Positions 1 through 9,163 of a stretch of DNA of 49,355 nt are shown one piece after another. Made by a program: the position numbers and the translations under genes. The notes beneath the pieces are model-generated. The model did no database searches. It had not been told where the DNA came from and saw only the letters and a program-made list of their open reading frames with translations. Every line of letters starts with the position of its first letter. Position 1 is the first letter of the stretch. This stretch comes from Bacteroidales bacterium (GTDB lineage: Bacteria; Bacteroidota; Bacteroidia; Bacteroidales; GCA-2748055), in NCBI GenBank assembly GCA_023138875.1, contig JAGLOO010000045.1, forward strand, positions 1 through 49,355. The letters are read 5' to 3'.

Positions 1-995
1 GTCTGTTTTTAATACCCTGAAAGTGGCCTCTATCTCGGTCAGTGTGTTATAAATGGTCCACAGGGTGGTTTCCTGGCTTTCATCCAGGTTGGTCTGTACA
101 AAATATACTCCCTCGCTTGATCCGGTCCTGGGTGTTTTCTTAGACCATTTCAGGTCAATGGCATTAACATTTTCTCCATCCGGTGTTATTGTAATATTGT
201 AATGCTTATTGGCTGAGGGATAGCGTTCTTTTAACCGGCCAACCCGCTCCCATACCTTATCCAGTTTTTTAGTTCCTCCTTTTTTATGTAATCCTTCACG
301 GATCCTCTCCAGATCCTGTTCGTATCGCTGTGAAAAGTGATCGTTCATTGACGCCTCTTTGACAGCTTCCTGCTGATTGCATACAACTTGTACCTGTTCA
401 CCTTATGCTCAGGAATATTACATAGCTCTGCAACCGAGGAGTTTTCTTTTATCCACTGGGCTGTTTTGTATTCCGAGGCAGGGTAAACAGCCCGGCTTAC
501 AATATGCATAATAGCCGTTGAAGCCTGATTATTATCAAATCCACACTGTTCACTAAGAAAACCATGGAGCTTTAATTTATCGGCAGATTGTTTGCATAGC
601 CACTCTGAGCCAAGTTCACGGACTTCCTCATGGACGATACTGTTTACATCTACTTTCCTGTAATCCGTTTCTGCTTTTTCACTCGCTTGCTTTGTCATTG
701 GATTGAGATCCAGCAGCTTCTCGTCACGTATGCGTTTGTATGCTGCCTGAGCATACTGCTCTATTATTGGACTTGGAGAATAACCAAACAAGGGCACATC
801 TCCTTTTATCAGTGATTCAACCCTGTCCGCAAGAAGCTTCTTATCTTCCTTTGTTTCAACGCCTTCCAGCTTTCCAAGGGTAAGTATGGAGCGGTGGCGA
901 ACCTTATCTGCAATGCGGTAACCTTCGCATAATCGGTAATATTCGTACCTTTTACCGGTGTTTTTATCCGTTTTTATGATAGTTTTGATAAACAT
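1..995 (-). pseudogene. IS1634-family transposase remnant, internally deleted and frameshifted, partial at window edge
   Basis: The first reading frame (995 down to 345) starts at MFIKTIIKTDKNTG and resembles the N-terminal part of Bacteroidota IS1634-type (IS4-superfamily) DDE transposases, up to LYAISRKL. It then meets a stop at 345-347. The other frame, open from about 370 to base 1, reads EASMNDHFSQRYEQ and later WTIYNTLTEIEATFRVLKTD, which matches the C-terminal part of the same family. In intact members roughly 200 or more residues, including the first catalytic aspartates, separate these parts. The locus therefore looks like an internal deletion that also shifted the frame, not a programmed frameshift. 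An upstream ATG at 1073 in the same frame would add 26 residues, but family homology begins at MFIKT. The C-terminus lies off the window. Family assignment is from motif memory. Confidence 0.75.
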
Positions 996-1213
996 CCTGC
1001 AAAGATAAGTAAACTGATTTACATATACAATCATTTTCGGGGACAACAAACGACTCTGAAAATCGTTAACCATTGATAATCTAGGTTATACGATTTTGAA
1101 ATATGTGAGAAAAGTGCGTTTTTCTTGATTTTTTAACATTTTTCGAGGTAAAAAGCCCAAGTTGGGTTAATAAATATGTCATATCTTGCCGCTTAACATC
1201 AACTCTCTGAATC

Positions 1214-2101
1214 ATGGATAAAATTTCCACAATTATTCTGGCTTCATCTCTTATTATCATTATGTTAGGCATGGGATTGTCGCTGGTAACTGACGATTTT
1301 AAAAGGATCATCATATACCCGAAAGCCATCTTCGTTGGCCTGGTCAATCAGTTAATACTCTTACCTCTCATTGGATTTGCTATTGCAGTATTATTCCCTT
1401 TAACACCGGAGATTGCCATTGGATTAATGATCCTTGCTGCCTGTCCCGGTGGCCCCACCTCTAATTTGATCGCTCACCTGGCCAAGGGAGATACGGCATT
1501 GTCTGTGACTCTAACTGCGTTAAGCAGTTTTGTCACCATATTGACCATTCCGTTCATTGTAAATTTCGCCCTGATCCATTTTTTAGATGAAGGACAGATG
1601 ATTAAGTTGGATGTGGTAGAGACGATCATTCGGATCTTTATCATCATCATCATCCCGATCAGCATTGGAATGATTATCAGACGCTATAAGGAGAGTTTTG
1701 CTTTGCGAATGGCCAATCCGGTACGGAAGGCATCTGGTATTGTAATAGCACTGGTTATTATTGGAATCGTAATTAAAGAAAGGGAGAACTTTGTTTCTTA
1801 TTTTCAACAGGCAGGAATTGTTGCCCTGATTTTAAATGTAACCACCATGCTGGTGGGATACTATTCAGCGAAACTATTCAGGATCAAAGATAAAAGGGCT
1901 GTATCCATATCAATCGAATCGGGTATTCAGAATGGGACTTTAGCCATTACCATTGCCGTGGTCCTGCTTGGAAGTACCGAATTGGCCATTACCCCGGCCA
2001 TATATAGCTTATTGATGTTTTTTACCGGTGGTGTTGCGATTTATTTTGGAAATAAAAGAGATAAAGTATCGAACAGAGTACTGTCCGGGATAGAATTATA
2101 G
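1214..2101 (+). CDS. Bile acid:sodium symporter (BASS) family transporter
   Basis: A 295-residue integral membrane protein with about nine or ten hydrophobic segments, the usual length for bacterial ASBT/BASS proteins. Family features are GMGLSL near residue 20, the ACPGGPTSNLIAHLAKGD crossover-helix motif near residue 80 (the PGG and following polar residues lie at the Na+/substrate site in structurally known members), and SIESGIQNGTLA near residue 235 for the second unwound helix. It probably imports an organic anion with sodium. The substrate cannot be read from sequence; bacterial members range from bile acids to pantoate and pyruvate. The gene stands alone between the transposase remnant and the efflux operon. 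ATG at 1214 gives the first transmembrane helix directly at the N-terminus. Confidence 0.85.
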   Translation: MDKISTIILASSLIIIMLGMGLSLVTDDFKRIIIYPKAIFVGLVNQLILLPLIGFAIAVLFPLTPEIAIGLMILAACPGGPTSNLIAHLAKGDTALSVTLTALSSFVTILTIPFIVNFALIHFLDEGQMIKLDVVETIIRIFIIIIIPISIGMIIRRYKESFALRMANPVRKASGIVIALVIIGIVIKERENFVSYFQQAGIVALILNVTTMLVGYYSAKLFRIKDKRAVSISIESGIQNGTLAITIAVVLLGSTELAITPAIYSLLMFFTGGVAIYFGNKRDKVSNRVLSGIEL

Positions 2102-2284
2102 CTTTCTCCACCGGCTATCACAGGTTTGATAATGGTCCAGATCCGGTTATGATCGTCTGCTGTGGCCTTCCTGATATTTATGTTCATGGGTGCTTGTTTT
2201 TTTGTATTGACACCGCATTCATTTTAGTTTTTTTTAATCAGATCTTCAAGGAAAAGGTAAAGTTAAAACTATCTTCAACTATTC

Positions 2285-2312
2285 TTTGAATTAGTTGTTA
2301 TCCAATATTTTG
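2285..2312 (+). promoter_or_regulatory. Possible Bacteroidota-type promoter of the RND efflux operon
   Basis: TTTG at 2285-2288, 17 bases, then TATTTTG at 2306-2312, which is close to but not an exact TAnnTTTG -7 box. It lies about 40 bases before the adaptor ATG at 2350, in a 248-base gap with no gene. The match is imperfect and the region is AT-rich, so this is a suggestion only. Confidence 0.3.
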
Positions 2313-2349
2313 CTAACTTAGTGTTACCCTATATCAATCAAATACTCCC

Positions 2350-3510
2350 ATGAAAAAACATAATCTGGTAATAACTTTTGCCCTGATGCTGGTTGCGATC
2401 GTTTCGGGTTGCAAAGAGAAAAGCGTGAGACAATTGCCTCCTCCCAGTGTGCAGGTAGTACAGGTGATTCAGCAGGACATACCTGTGATGGAAGAATTTG
2501 TGGGACAAACCCATGGTCTGTTCGACATCTCCATTCAGGCGCGTGTGGATGGTTTCCTCGAAGGGATACATTTCGAAGAAGGAAGAAGGGTGAGGAAAGG
2601 TCAATTGCTATACTCAATCGATCCTCAACCCTTTGAAGCAAAGGTGGCCGTATCCATGGGTCAGCTTGCTGAAGCAAACACCATGCTGGTAAAAGCCGAA
2701 AGTGACTTTATCAGGATCAAACCCCTCGCCGAGATCAATGCAGTGAGTCAGAGTGACCTGGATGCAGCCGTGGCCCAGCGTGACGCGGCAGGTGCGGCAG
2801 TTGATGCTGCAGAAGCAGCCGTTGAATCAGCGAAGATAGAGTTGGGATATACGAAAATCTACTCACCCATAGATGGTATTATAGGTAAAACTGAAGCTTA
2901 TCCGGGAGACTATGTGGGAAGAGGTCTTACGAATGTGATTCTGAATGAAGTATCCAGGATCGATACGGTACTGGTTAATTTTCATATCCCCGAAGAGAAG
3001 TACCTGGAGATTGTCCGTCCATTCCTTGCCGGAACTGATTCAGTCAGGATCCAGCGGAAGCAGACAAATCGGGGACTGACCATGATCCTGGCGGATGGAA
3101 GCCTCTATCCGCTTGAGGGAAAAATCGAATTTATTAACCGTCAGGTAAATGCGACCACCGGAACCATTTTGTTGCAGGCATCTTTCCCCAATCCAAGTCT
3201 GATACTCAGACCGGGACAATTTGCCAGGGTAAGGGTTGTCATTGATGTCATTTCAGAAGGGTTGCTGATCCCCCAGAGATGTGCGCAGGAGCTGCAGGGC
3301 ATTTATAATGTCTATGTGGTGAATGATCAGGATGAAGTAGAATTTCGGGAAATCGAAGTGGGATCCACATACCAAACAAGCTACCTGATTGTTACATCAG
3401 GTCTCGGTCCGGGAGATAAGATTATATATGAAGGCCTGCAGAAGGTAAAAAGCGGTATCAAAGTAAATCCGGTGTTGAAGGATATTTCCACTTCAGAATC
3501 AGAAAATTAA
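2350..3510 (+). CDS. RND efflux periplasmic adaptor (membrane fusion protein), lipoprotein
   Basis: A 386-residue HlyD/AcrA-type adaptor that links the inner-membrane pump to the outer-membrane channel. The N-terminus is a lipoprotein signal ending in VSGC, so the mature protein is anchored to a membrane by Cys21. The order is: beta-barrel/lipoyl half (IQARVDGFLEGIHFEEG, RRVRKGQLLYSIDP near residues 60-95), an Ala-rich alpha-helical hairpin (AAVAQRDAAGAAVDAAEAAVESA near 138-160), the second lipoyl half (YTKIYSPIDGIIGKTEAYPGDYV), then beta-barrel and membrane-proximal domains (LRPGQFARVRVVID). Length fits the AcrA/MexA class. It is followed after 6 bases by the pump gene, so the two are surely co-transcribed. 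Substrate is unknown. Confidence 0.93.
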   Translation: MKKHNLVITFALMLVAIVSGCKEKSVRQLPPPSVQVVQVIQQDIPVMEEFVGQTHGLFDISIQARVDGFLEGIHFEEGRRVRKGQLLYSIDPQPFEAKVAVSMGQLAEANTMLVKAESDFIRIKPLAEINAVSQSDLDAAVAQRDAAGAAVDAAEAAVESAKIELGYTKIYSPIDGIIGKTEAYPGDYVGRGLTNVILNEVSRIDTVLVNFHIPEEKYLEIVRPFLAGTDSVRIQRKQTNRGLTMILADGSLYPLEGKIEFINRQVNATTGTILLQASFPNPSLILRPGQFARVRVVIDVISEGLLIPQRCAQELQGIYNVYVVNDQDEVEFREIEVGSTYQTSYLIVTSGLGPGDKIIYEGLQKVKSGIKVNPVLKDISTSESEN

Positions 3511-3516
3511 GATCAC

Positions 3517-6500
3517 ATGGGTAATTTTTTCGTAAGACGACCAATCGTGGCGATGGTCATTGCCATTGTCATTTTAATCATCGGCACCCTCTCCTTGCTC
3601 ACTCTTCCCATGGAGCAATATCCCGATATCACTCCGCCCATGGTGGAGGTCCGTGCATCCTATACCGGTGCAAATGCACTGAATGTGGAGCAATCGGTGG
3701 CCACACCGTTGGAGCAGCAGATCAACGGGGTGGACAATATGATCTATATGAAATCGATCAATGCCAACGACGGATCGATGAACATCCAGATCACCTTCGA
3801 GGTGGGTACAGATCCCGACATGAATACTGTGTTCTCCCAGAACCGTGTCTCATCAGCCACACCCAAACTTCCCGAAGAGGTGAAGCGGATCGGGGTAAAC
3901 ACCGATAAGACCATGAGCAGCATGATCATGGCCATCTCTCTCTATTCTGATGGAAGGTATGACCAGGATTTTCTGGGCAATTATGCACTGATCAACATTA
4001 AAGACATCCTGGCCAGGATAAAAGGTGTTGGGCGTGTCAATGTTCTCGGAGCAAGTGATTATTCAATGCGCATATGGGTGAAACCGGACAGACTGGCCCA
4101 TCTGGGTATAACTGTTCCTGAAATCATTAATGCCATCAGGCAGCAGAATGTAATCGTGCCAGGAGGTAAATTCGGAGCTGAACCCGCGCCTCCGGGAACC
4201 GATTTTACATACAATGTGCGGATGCCTGAACGGCTTGTTTCGGAAGAGGAGTTTGGAGCCATTGTGATCAGAACCACCAGCGATGGATCACAGGTTAGGA
4301 TCAGGGATGTGGCCTCTGTTGAACTGGGTGTGGAATCATACAATGTTGTAACCCGCTTTGCGAAACAGGAGTGTGCGCTTATTACCCTTTACCAGGCACC
4401 CGGAACCAATGCGGTGGATCTTGCCAGTCAGGTGATCGGGGCCCTGGAAGAGATGAAGGGATCATTTCCGGAGGGTGTATCTTACGACGTTGGACTTGAT
4501 GCCACATTGCCGATTACCGCAGGAATCAGGGAGATTGTGATCACGCTGCTGATAGCGCTTTCACTGGTGATCCTGGTTGTTTTCATTTTTATACAGGATT
4601 TCAGGGCTACCCTCATACCTACCGTCGCCATTCCTGTTTCATTGATTGGTGCATTTGCCATTTTCCCTCTGCTTGGATTTACCATCAATGTGCTTTCACT
4701 CCTTGGATTGGTGCTTGCCATCGGAATTGTGGTGGATGATGCCATTGTGGTGGTGGAGGCGGTGCAGGTAAACCTTCAAAAGGGAATGAATTCCCGTGAA
4801 GCCACCATTCATGCTATGAAGGAGGTTACCGCTCCTGTAATCGCGACTACACTGGTTCTGGTGGCTGTGTTTATTCCGGTGGCCTCCATGGGGGGGATTA
4901 CCGGCAGACTTTATCAACAGTTTGCCATTACGGTAGCGGTTTCAGTGGTTTTCTCTTCGCTCAATGCCCTTACCCTCAGTCCGGCATTATGTTCACTCCT
5001 CCTGCGGAAGCCTAAACCCATCGGGGGACCTCTGGGCTGGTTCTTTAAGAAATTCAACAGTGGATTCGACCGGACCTCGGTTGGATATATGAAATTCACC
5101 AATATCCTTACAAGGAAACTGAAGCGGGGTGTGGTCTTTATTGTGATTCTGACTGCCTCAATTGTAGTCATCTCAAAATTCGTTCCGGGTGGCTTCGTGC
5201 CTGAGGAGGACCAGGGCTATCTTTACGTAAATATGCAACTTCCCAATGCAGCCTCACTCCAGCGTTCTGATGCAGTTATGGCAAAGATTGAAGCCGTCCT
5301 TGACCAGTTTGAGGAGGTTAAATATGTAACCTCTGTATCGGGTTTCAACCTGCTTTCAGGAAGTATGTCCACCAATTCAGGGGTGGTATTCCTTACCCTG
5401 ACCGATTGGAAAGAGCGGGATATAACGGCCCTTCAGCTGGCAAAGAAAATTAATGCTGCTTTCTATATGGGAATTCCGGATGCACAGGTATTTGCGTTTG
5501 GGCCACCTGCCATTCCCGGGCTGGGAACGGGTGCCGGTTTTACCATGATGCTTCAGGATAAAGGAGGCAACACCACCGATTACCTGGCCGAACAGACCAT
5601 GAAGTTTATTGCGGCAGCGCAACAGCGTCCCGAAATTGGAAATGTTTTCACCACTTTCCAGGCCAATACGCCCCAGAGATCTGTTGAGATAAACCGGGAT
5701 AAGGTGCTGAAATCGGGTGTGGCCCTCAATGACCTGTACACAACCATTAGTGCTTTTCTTGGCGGGGCATATGTAAATGATTTCAACCGGTTTGGCCGTC
5801 TTTATAAGGCCTACGTGCAGGCCGAACCGGAATACAGGCAGGATGAGCAGCAGCTCGCCCTGTTTTTCGTTAAAAATAGTCAGGGAGAAGACATCCCCCT
5901 CTCTTCACTGGTCTCGGTGAGTAAAATATCGGGTCCGGAGTATACATACAGGTATAATCTCTACAGGGCTGTGGAAGTCTCAGGTACACCGGCTTCCGGT
6001 TACTCATCAACCCAGGCACTGGATGCGTTGGAGGAGGTGGCTGCCGAGGTATTGCCCTTCGATATGGGATATGAATGGAGCAACATGTCGTACCAGGAGA
6101 AGGCTGCATCCGGATCGGGTAATGCGGTTTTCCTCTTTGCACTGATCTTTGTGTTCCTGATCCTGGCTGCCCAGTATGAGAGCTGGACGCTGCCGTTCAG
6201 TATCCTTCTGGGGACACCATTTGCCGTCTTTGGGGCCATGTTGTTCCTGATGGTGGCCCGTTTTTTCAGTGAGAGTTTCGAAAACAATGTCTTTACACAG
6301 ATCTCACTGGTGATGCTGATTGCCATGGCTGCTAAAAATGCGATCCTGATCGTTGAATTTGCAAAATTAAAGTTTGATGAGGGAATGAGCCTTGTAGAAT
6401 CGGCCAGGGAATCGGCCAGGCTCAGGTTCCGCCCCATACTGATGACTGCGTTTTCATTTATCCTGGGAATATTTCCACTGGTTGTGGCCAGTGGGGCAGG

Positions 6501-6663
6501 TGCAGAGGCACGAAAAGTAATGGGCATGGCCCTGTTGGGAGGAATGACCCTTGCCACCCTGCTGGGTGTATTCTTTTACCCCATGCTGTTTGTTCTGATT
6601 GGAAAACTTGGCAAGTATGAGCAGAAACGAGAAAAACTGCAATCACAAAATTCAAAAGACTGA
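3517..6663 (+). CDS. RND multidrug efflux pump, HAE1/AcrB family inner-membrane subunit
   Basis: A 1048-residue protein, nearly identical in length to AcrB (1049), starting MGNFFVRRPIVAMV like the HAE1 group. Proton-relay residues align without gaps: Asp407 and Asp408 in GIVVDDAIVVVEA (TM4) and Lys940 in MAAKNAILIVEF (TM10), the same numbers as in AcrB. Two large periplasmic porter/docking regions (about 40-330 and 560-870) separate the two sets of six helices. It exports hydrophobic or amphiphilic compounds using the proton gradient, as a trimer with the adaptor upstream and the outer-membrane factor downstream. The next gene begins about 5 bases after the stop. It appears intact. No regulator gene is adjacent. 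Confidence 0.95.
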   Translation: MGNFFVRRPIVAMVIAIVILIIGTLSLLTLPMEQYPDITPPMVEVRASYTGANALNVEQSVATPLEQQINGVDNMIYMKSINANDGSMNIQITFEVGTDPDMNTVFSQNRVSSATPKLPEEVKRIGVNTDKTMSSMIMAISLYSDGRYDQDFLGNYALINIKDILARIKGVGRVNVLGASDYSMRIWVKPDRLAHLGITVPEIINAIRQQNVIVPGGKFGAEPAPPGTDFTYNVRMPERLVSEEEFGAIVIRTTSDGSQVRIRDVASVELGVESYNVVTRFAKQECALITLYQAPGTNAVDLASQVIGALEEMKGSFPEGVSYDVGLDATLPITAGIREIVITLLIALSLVILVVFIFIQDFRATLIPTVAIPVSLIGAFAIFPLLGFTINVLSLLGLVLAIGIVVDDAIVVVEAVQVNLQKGMNSREATIHAMKEVTAPVIATTLVLVAVFIPVASMGGITGRLYQQFAITVAVSVVFSSLNALTLSPALCSLLLRKPKPIGGPLGWFFKKFNSGFDRTSVGYMKFTNILTRKLKRGVVFIVILTASIVVISKFVPGGFVPEEDQGYLYVNMQLPNAASLQRSDAVMAKIEAVLDQFEEVKYVTSVSGFNLLSGSMSTNSGVVFLTLTDWKERDITALQLAKKINAAFYMGIPDAQVFAFGPPAIPGLGTGAGFTMMLQDKGGNTTDYLAEQTMKFIAAAQQRPEIGNVFTTFQANTPQRSVEINRDKVLKSGVALNDLYTTISAFLGGAYVNDFNRFGRLYKAYVQAEPEYRQDEQQLALFFVKNSQGEDIPLSSLVSVSKISGPEYTYRYNLYRAVEVSGTPASGYSSTQALDALEEVAAEVLPFDMGYEWSNMSYQEKAASGSGNAVFLFALIFVFLILAAQYESWTLPFSILLGTPFAVFGAMLFLMVARFFSESFENNVFTQISLVMLIAMAAKNAILIVEFAKLKFDEGMSLVESARESARLRFRPILMTAFSFILGIFPLVVASGAGAEARKVMGMALLGGMTLATLLGVFFYPMLFVLIGKLGKYEQKREKLQSQNSKD

Positions 6664-6667
6664 TCCA

Positions 6668-8074
6668 ATGACCATCTTGAAAATGAACATATTTAAATCC
6701 ATTCTTTTTTCAATATCGTTGTCCATTGCTGTTACAGGTTGTATGGTTGGTCCGAATCTTGAAAAACCGGTAGCTGAAGTGGAGGATCAATTCAGATTTG
6801 ATAGCATTGCCAATGATTCAATGATCAACCTTGCCTGGTGGCAGATGTATAACGATCCAATGCTGGACACCCTGATCTATATGGCCCTGGAGCGCAACCG
6901 GGATGTTTTAATCGCCATCTCCCGTATTGAGCAGGCTTATGCAGTCCTTGGTGTTTCCAGGGCAGATCTGTTCCCTCAGTTCGGATATGATGCTTCCGCC
7001 ACCTATGGCAAACCAGATCCTGCCGGAACAAGTGATCCCGGGGCTCTGTTTACCATCACCCCAAGTGTTTACTGGGAACTCGATTTCTGGGGAAAAGTAC
7101 GTAGATCAAACCAGGCCGCCAGGGCCGAGATCGCTGCCTCTGAAGAAGCATTGCGGCTTGTGCAGGTCAGTCTGATTGCTGCAGTGGCAGATGGATATTT
7201 TCAATTGCTGGACTATGATAAGAGACTGGAAATATCCCGCAGGACCTGGGAAACCAGGAAAGAATCCCTCTGGATCATTGAGCAACGCTTTCTGAAAGGT
7301 ATAGTTCCTGAAATAGACCTGAACCAGGCCCAACAACAGGAGGCTGTTGCAGCTGTGGCTGTTCCTGTGTATGAGAGAAATGTCGCGCGAACTGAGAATT
7401 ACCTCAGTATCCTGATCGGTCAGAATCCCAGGAACATCAAGCGCTGTATGCTTGATGACCGGGTTTTGCCTCCGGAAGTGCCTGTTGGCATTCCCTCCGA
7501 GTTACTTTTGCGTCGCCCGGATATTATCCAGGCGGAACAGGTATTTTATGCTGAAACAGCACGAATTGGTGTGGCTCAGGCCATGCGTTTTCCATCATTC
7601 AGCATCACAGGGGCACTGGGTGTAGCCAGTAGCGATCTCTCCTCACTTGTGAGTGGTGATGCCCTTATTTATTCAATAGGAGGGAGTGTGTTGGGACCGG
7701 TCTTTAACTGGGGTAAGAACAAACGCAGGGTTGAGATCCAACAGGAGGTGGCTGAACAGGCATTGTATCGCTATGAACAATCTGTATTGAATGCATTCAG
7801 GGAAGTAGATGATGCCCTGATCGATCTGCAGACATACGGAGCCGAATCCGAGTCCAGGCAAAGACAGAAAAAAGCTGCCATCAATGCAGCCATGTTATCG
7901 AGGGCACGTTATGATGGTGGTCAGACAGGTTACCTGGAAGTACTGGACACCGAACGTTCCATGTTCAGCGCAGAACTTGAGGCCACCGCTTCCAGAAGGA
8001 ACCACCTGTCATCTTACATTTATCTGTATAAAGCGCTGGGTGGAGGCTGGATCACTCCGGCCGATCAACCATGA
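6668..8074 (+). CDS. Outer-membrane efflux factor (TolC/NodT/OprM type), lipoprotein
   Basis: A 468-residue protein closing the tripartite efflux operon. From ATG 6668 it has a lipoprotein signal ending in AVTGC followed by MVGPN, the usual OprM/NodT start. Two OEP repeats follow: LAWWQMYNDPMLDTLI near residue 55, and SVYWELDFWGKVRRSN, typical of the first OEP half. LRRPDIIQAEQ near residue 280 and SIGGSVLGPVFNWGKNKRR near 335 mark the second half. It forms the trimeric outer-membrane and periplasmic tunnel. Start choice: the frame is open back to 6599 inside the pump gene, but 6668 (or ATG 6683) gives a clean signal peptide. The last 10 bases overlap the convergent hydE stop. Confidence 0.92.
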   Translation: MTILKMNIFKSILFSISLSIAVTGCMVGPNLEKPVAEVEDQFRFDSIANDSMINLAWWQMYNDPMLDTLIYMALERNRDVLIAISRIEQAYAVLGVSRADLFPQFGYDASATYGKPDPAGTSDPGALFTITPSVYWELDFWGKVRRSNQAARAEIAASEEALRLVQVSLIAAVADGYFQLLDYDKRLEISRRTWETRKESLWIIEQRFLKGIVPEIDLNQAQQQEAVAAVAVPVYERNVARTENYLSILIGQNPRNIKRCMLDDRVLPPEVPVGIPSELLLRRPDIIQAEQVFYAETARIGVAQAMRFPSFSITGALGVASSDLSSLVSGDALIYSIGGSVLGPVFNWGKNKRRVEIQQEVAEQALYRYEQSVLNAFREVDDALIDLQTYGAESESRQRQKKAAINAAMLSRARYDGGQTGYLEVLDTERSMFSAELEATASRRNHLSSYIYLYKALGGGWITPADQP

Positions 8075-9162
8075 TCAATCCTCTGCTCTGTCCGCCTTGC
8101 AAAGTGTTTTGAATCACCCCACTCACCATAACCGATCTTACCGTCGACCAGTTGGATACGCACATCCAGACAGTTCTTACATTCCTCCGGTTCTTCATCC
8201 ACACAGGGTTTGTTTTCATAGAGGGCATAGTCGTTCCGGTATTTTCCGGGAGTGATGTTTGGCATGATGATGTTGGCACCCACCTTGATTGCCTTTTCCC
8301 GGCCCATGGGATCAATAGCTTGTAGGGCGGTAGCCGCGGCAATGTTGATATCTTTCATGAGGATCCTCAGAGTGGCTATCATCTTCAGGGCCAGGTCAAA
8401 CCGCTCCTGGATAGGCAGGAGTTGATGCCGATATTGAAATAGGGGAGTGTGCTGGTGTTCGATAAACGGCCCCATGCCTACCATATCCACATCAAAGTCT
8501 TTCATAAACAGGAGATCTTCGGCCAGGTGTCCTCTATCCTGGAAGGGGAGTCCTATCATCACACCTGTGCCGGTCTGGTAGCCAATCGACTTAAGAGTAT
8601 ACAGGCAGCCCAGGCGTTTTTCAAAATCATGAAGTGCATCGTTGGGATGGTATTTCTTGTAAAGTTCCGGATTGGAGGTCTCAATCCTTAACAGGTAGCG
8701 ATGTGCACCTGCCTCATACCACCGCTCATAAACCTCCCTGCTTTGTTCTCCCAGGGAAAGGGTAATTCCCAGTTTTCCGTCCGAGAGCTTCTTGATCTCC
8801 CTGAGCAGGTTTTCAATCCTGTTGGTGAATGCGGATGATTCGAGTTCACCTGCCTGCATGACCAAAGAACCGTAATCATTCTCATGTGCAAACCGCGCTG
8901 CATCCAGGATCTGCTCATCGGTCACATTGTACCTGTGTGCCTCCCTGTTGGACCGCCGGATGCCACAGTAGTAGCAGTCCTTCCCGCAGATGTTCGAGAA
9001 TTCAACCAGTCCCCGGAAATGCACCTTATTGCCGATCTCCCGAAGTTTTACCTCTTCTGCCTTCTTGAACAGCAACTGTCTGTCTGCAGCCTCGGCTGAC
9101 AGCAGATTCACAAGGTCTTCCCTGTCAAGTATTTCTTTCTCCAGTATCTTTATTACACCCAT
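8065..9162 (-). CDS. hydE: [FeFe]-hydrogenase H-cluster maturation radical SAM enzyme HydE
   Basis: A 365-residue radical SAM protein. HydE works on the organometallic Fe(CO)2(CN)-cysteine product of HydG during assembly of the [2Fe] subcluster of [FeFe] hydrogenase. The radical SAM cluster ligands are Cys59, Cys63 and Cys66 in CGKDCYYCGIRRSN, the CxxxCxxC pattern with the YYCGIRxxN context of HydE/PylB. Near the C-terminus CVDEEPEECKNC supplies Cys320, Cys328 and Cys331, with the same 8- and 3-residue spacing I recall for the auxiliary cluster of Thermotoga maritima HydE (C311, C319, C322). That separates it from BioB and PylB. It starts one base after the hydF stop, as third gene of aspA-hydF-hydE. 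The end overlaps the convergent efflux operon by 10 bases. Confidence 0.93.
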   Translation of the reverse strand: MGVIKILEKEILDREDLVNLLSAEAADRQLLFKKAEEVKLREIGNKVHFRGLVEFSNICGKDCYYCGIRRSNREAHRYNVTDEQILDAARFAHENDYGSLVMQAGELESSAFTNRIENLLREIKKLSDGKLGITLSLGEQSREVYERWYEAGAHRYLLRIETSNPELYKKYHPNDALHDFEKRLGCLYTLKSIGYQTGTGVMIGLPFQDRGHLAEDLLFMKDFDVDMVGMGPFIEHQHTPLFQYRHQLLPIQERFDLALKMIATLRILMKDINIAAATALQAIDPMGREKAIKVGANIIMPNITPGKYRNDYALYENKPCVDEEPEECKNCLDVRIQLVDGKIGYGEWGDSKHFARRTEQRIDHG

Positions 9163-9163
9163 G

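Noticed and set aside
345-370. Programmed ribosomal frameshift in the transposase
   Set aside because: There is no slippery heptamer at the junction, and a large part of the family's central domain is missing, which frameshifting cannot restore.
1059-1097. Inverted repeat AAAATCGT / ACGATTTT upstream of the transposase remnant as a possible IS end
   Set aside because: Only eight bases match, the 23-base spacer sits on one side of the element, and the other end is outside the window, so terminal repeats or target duplications cannot be verified.
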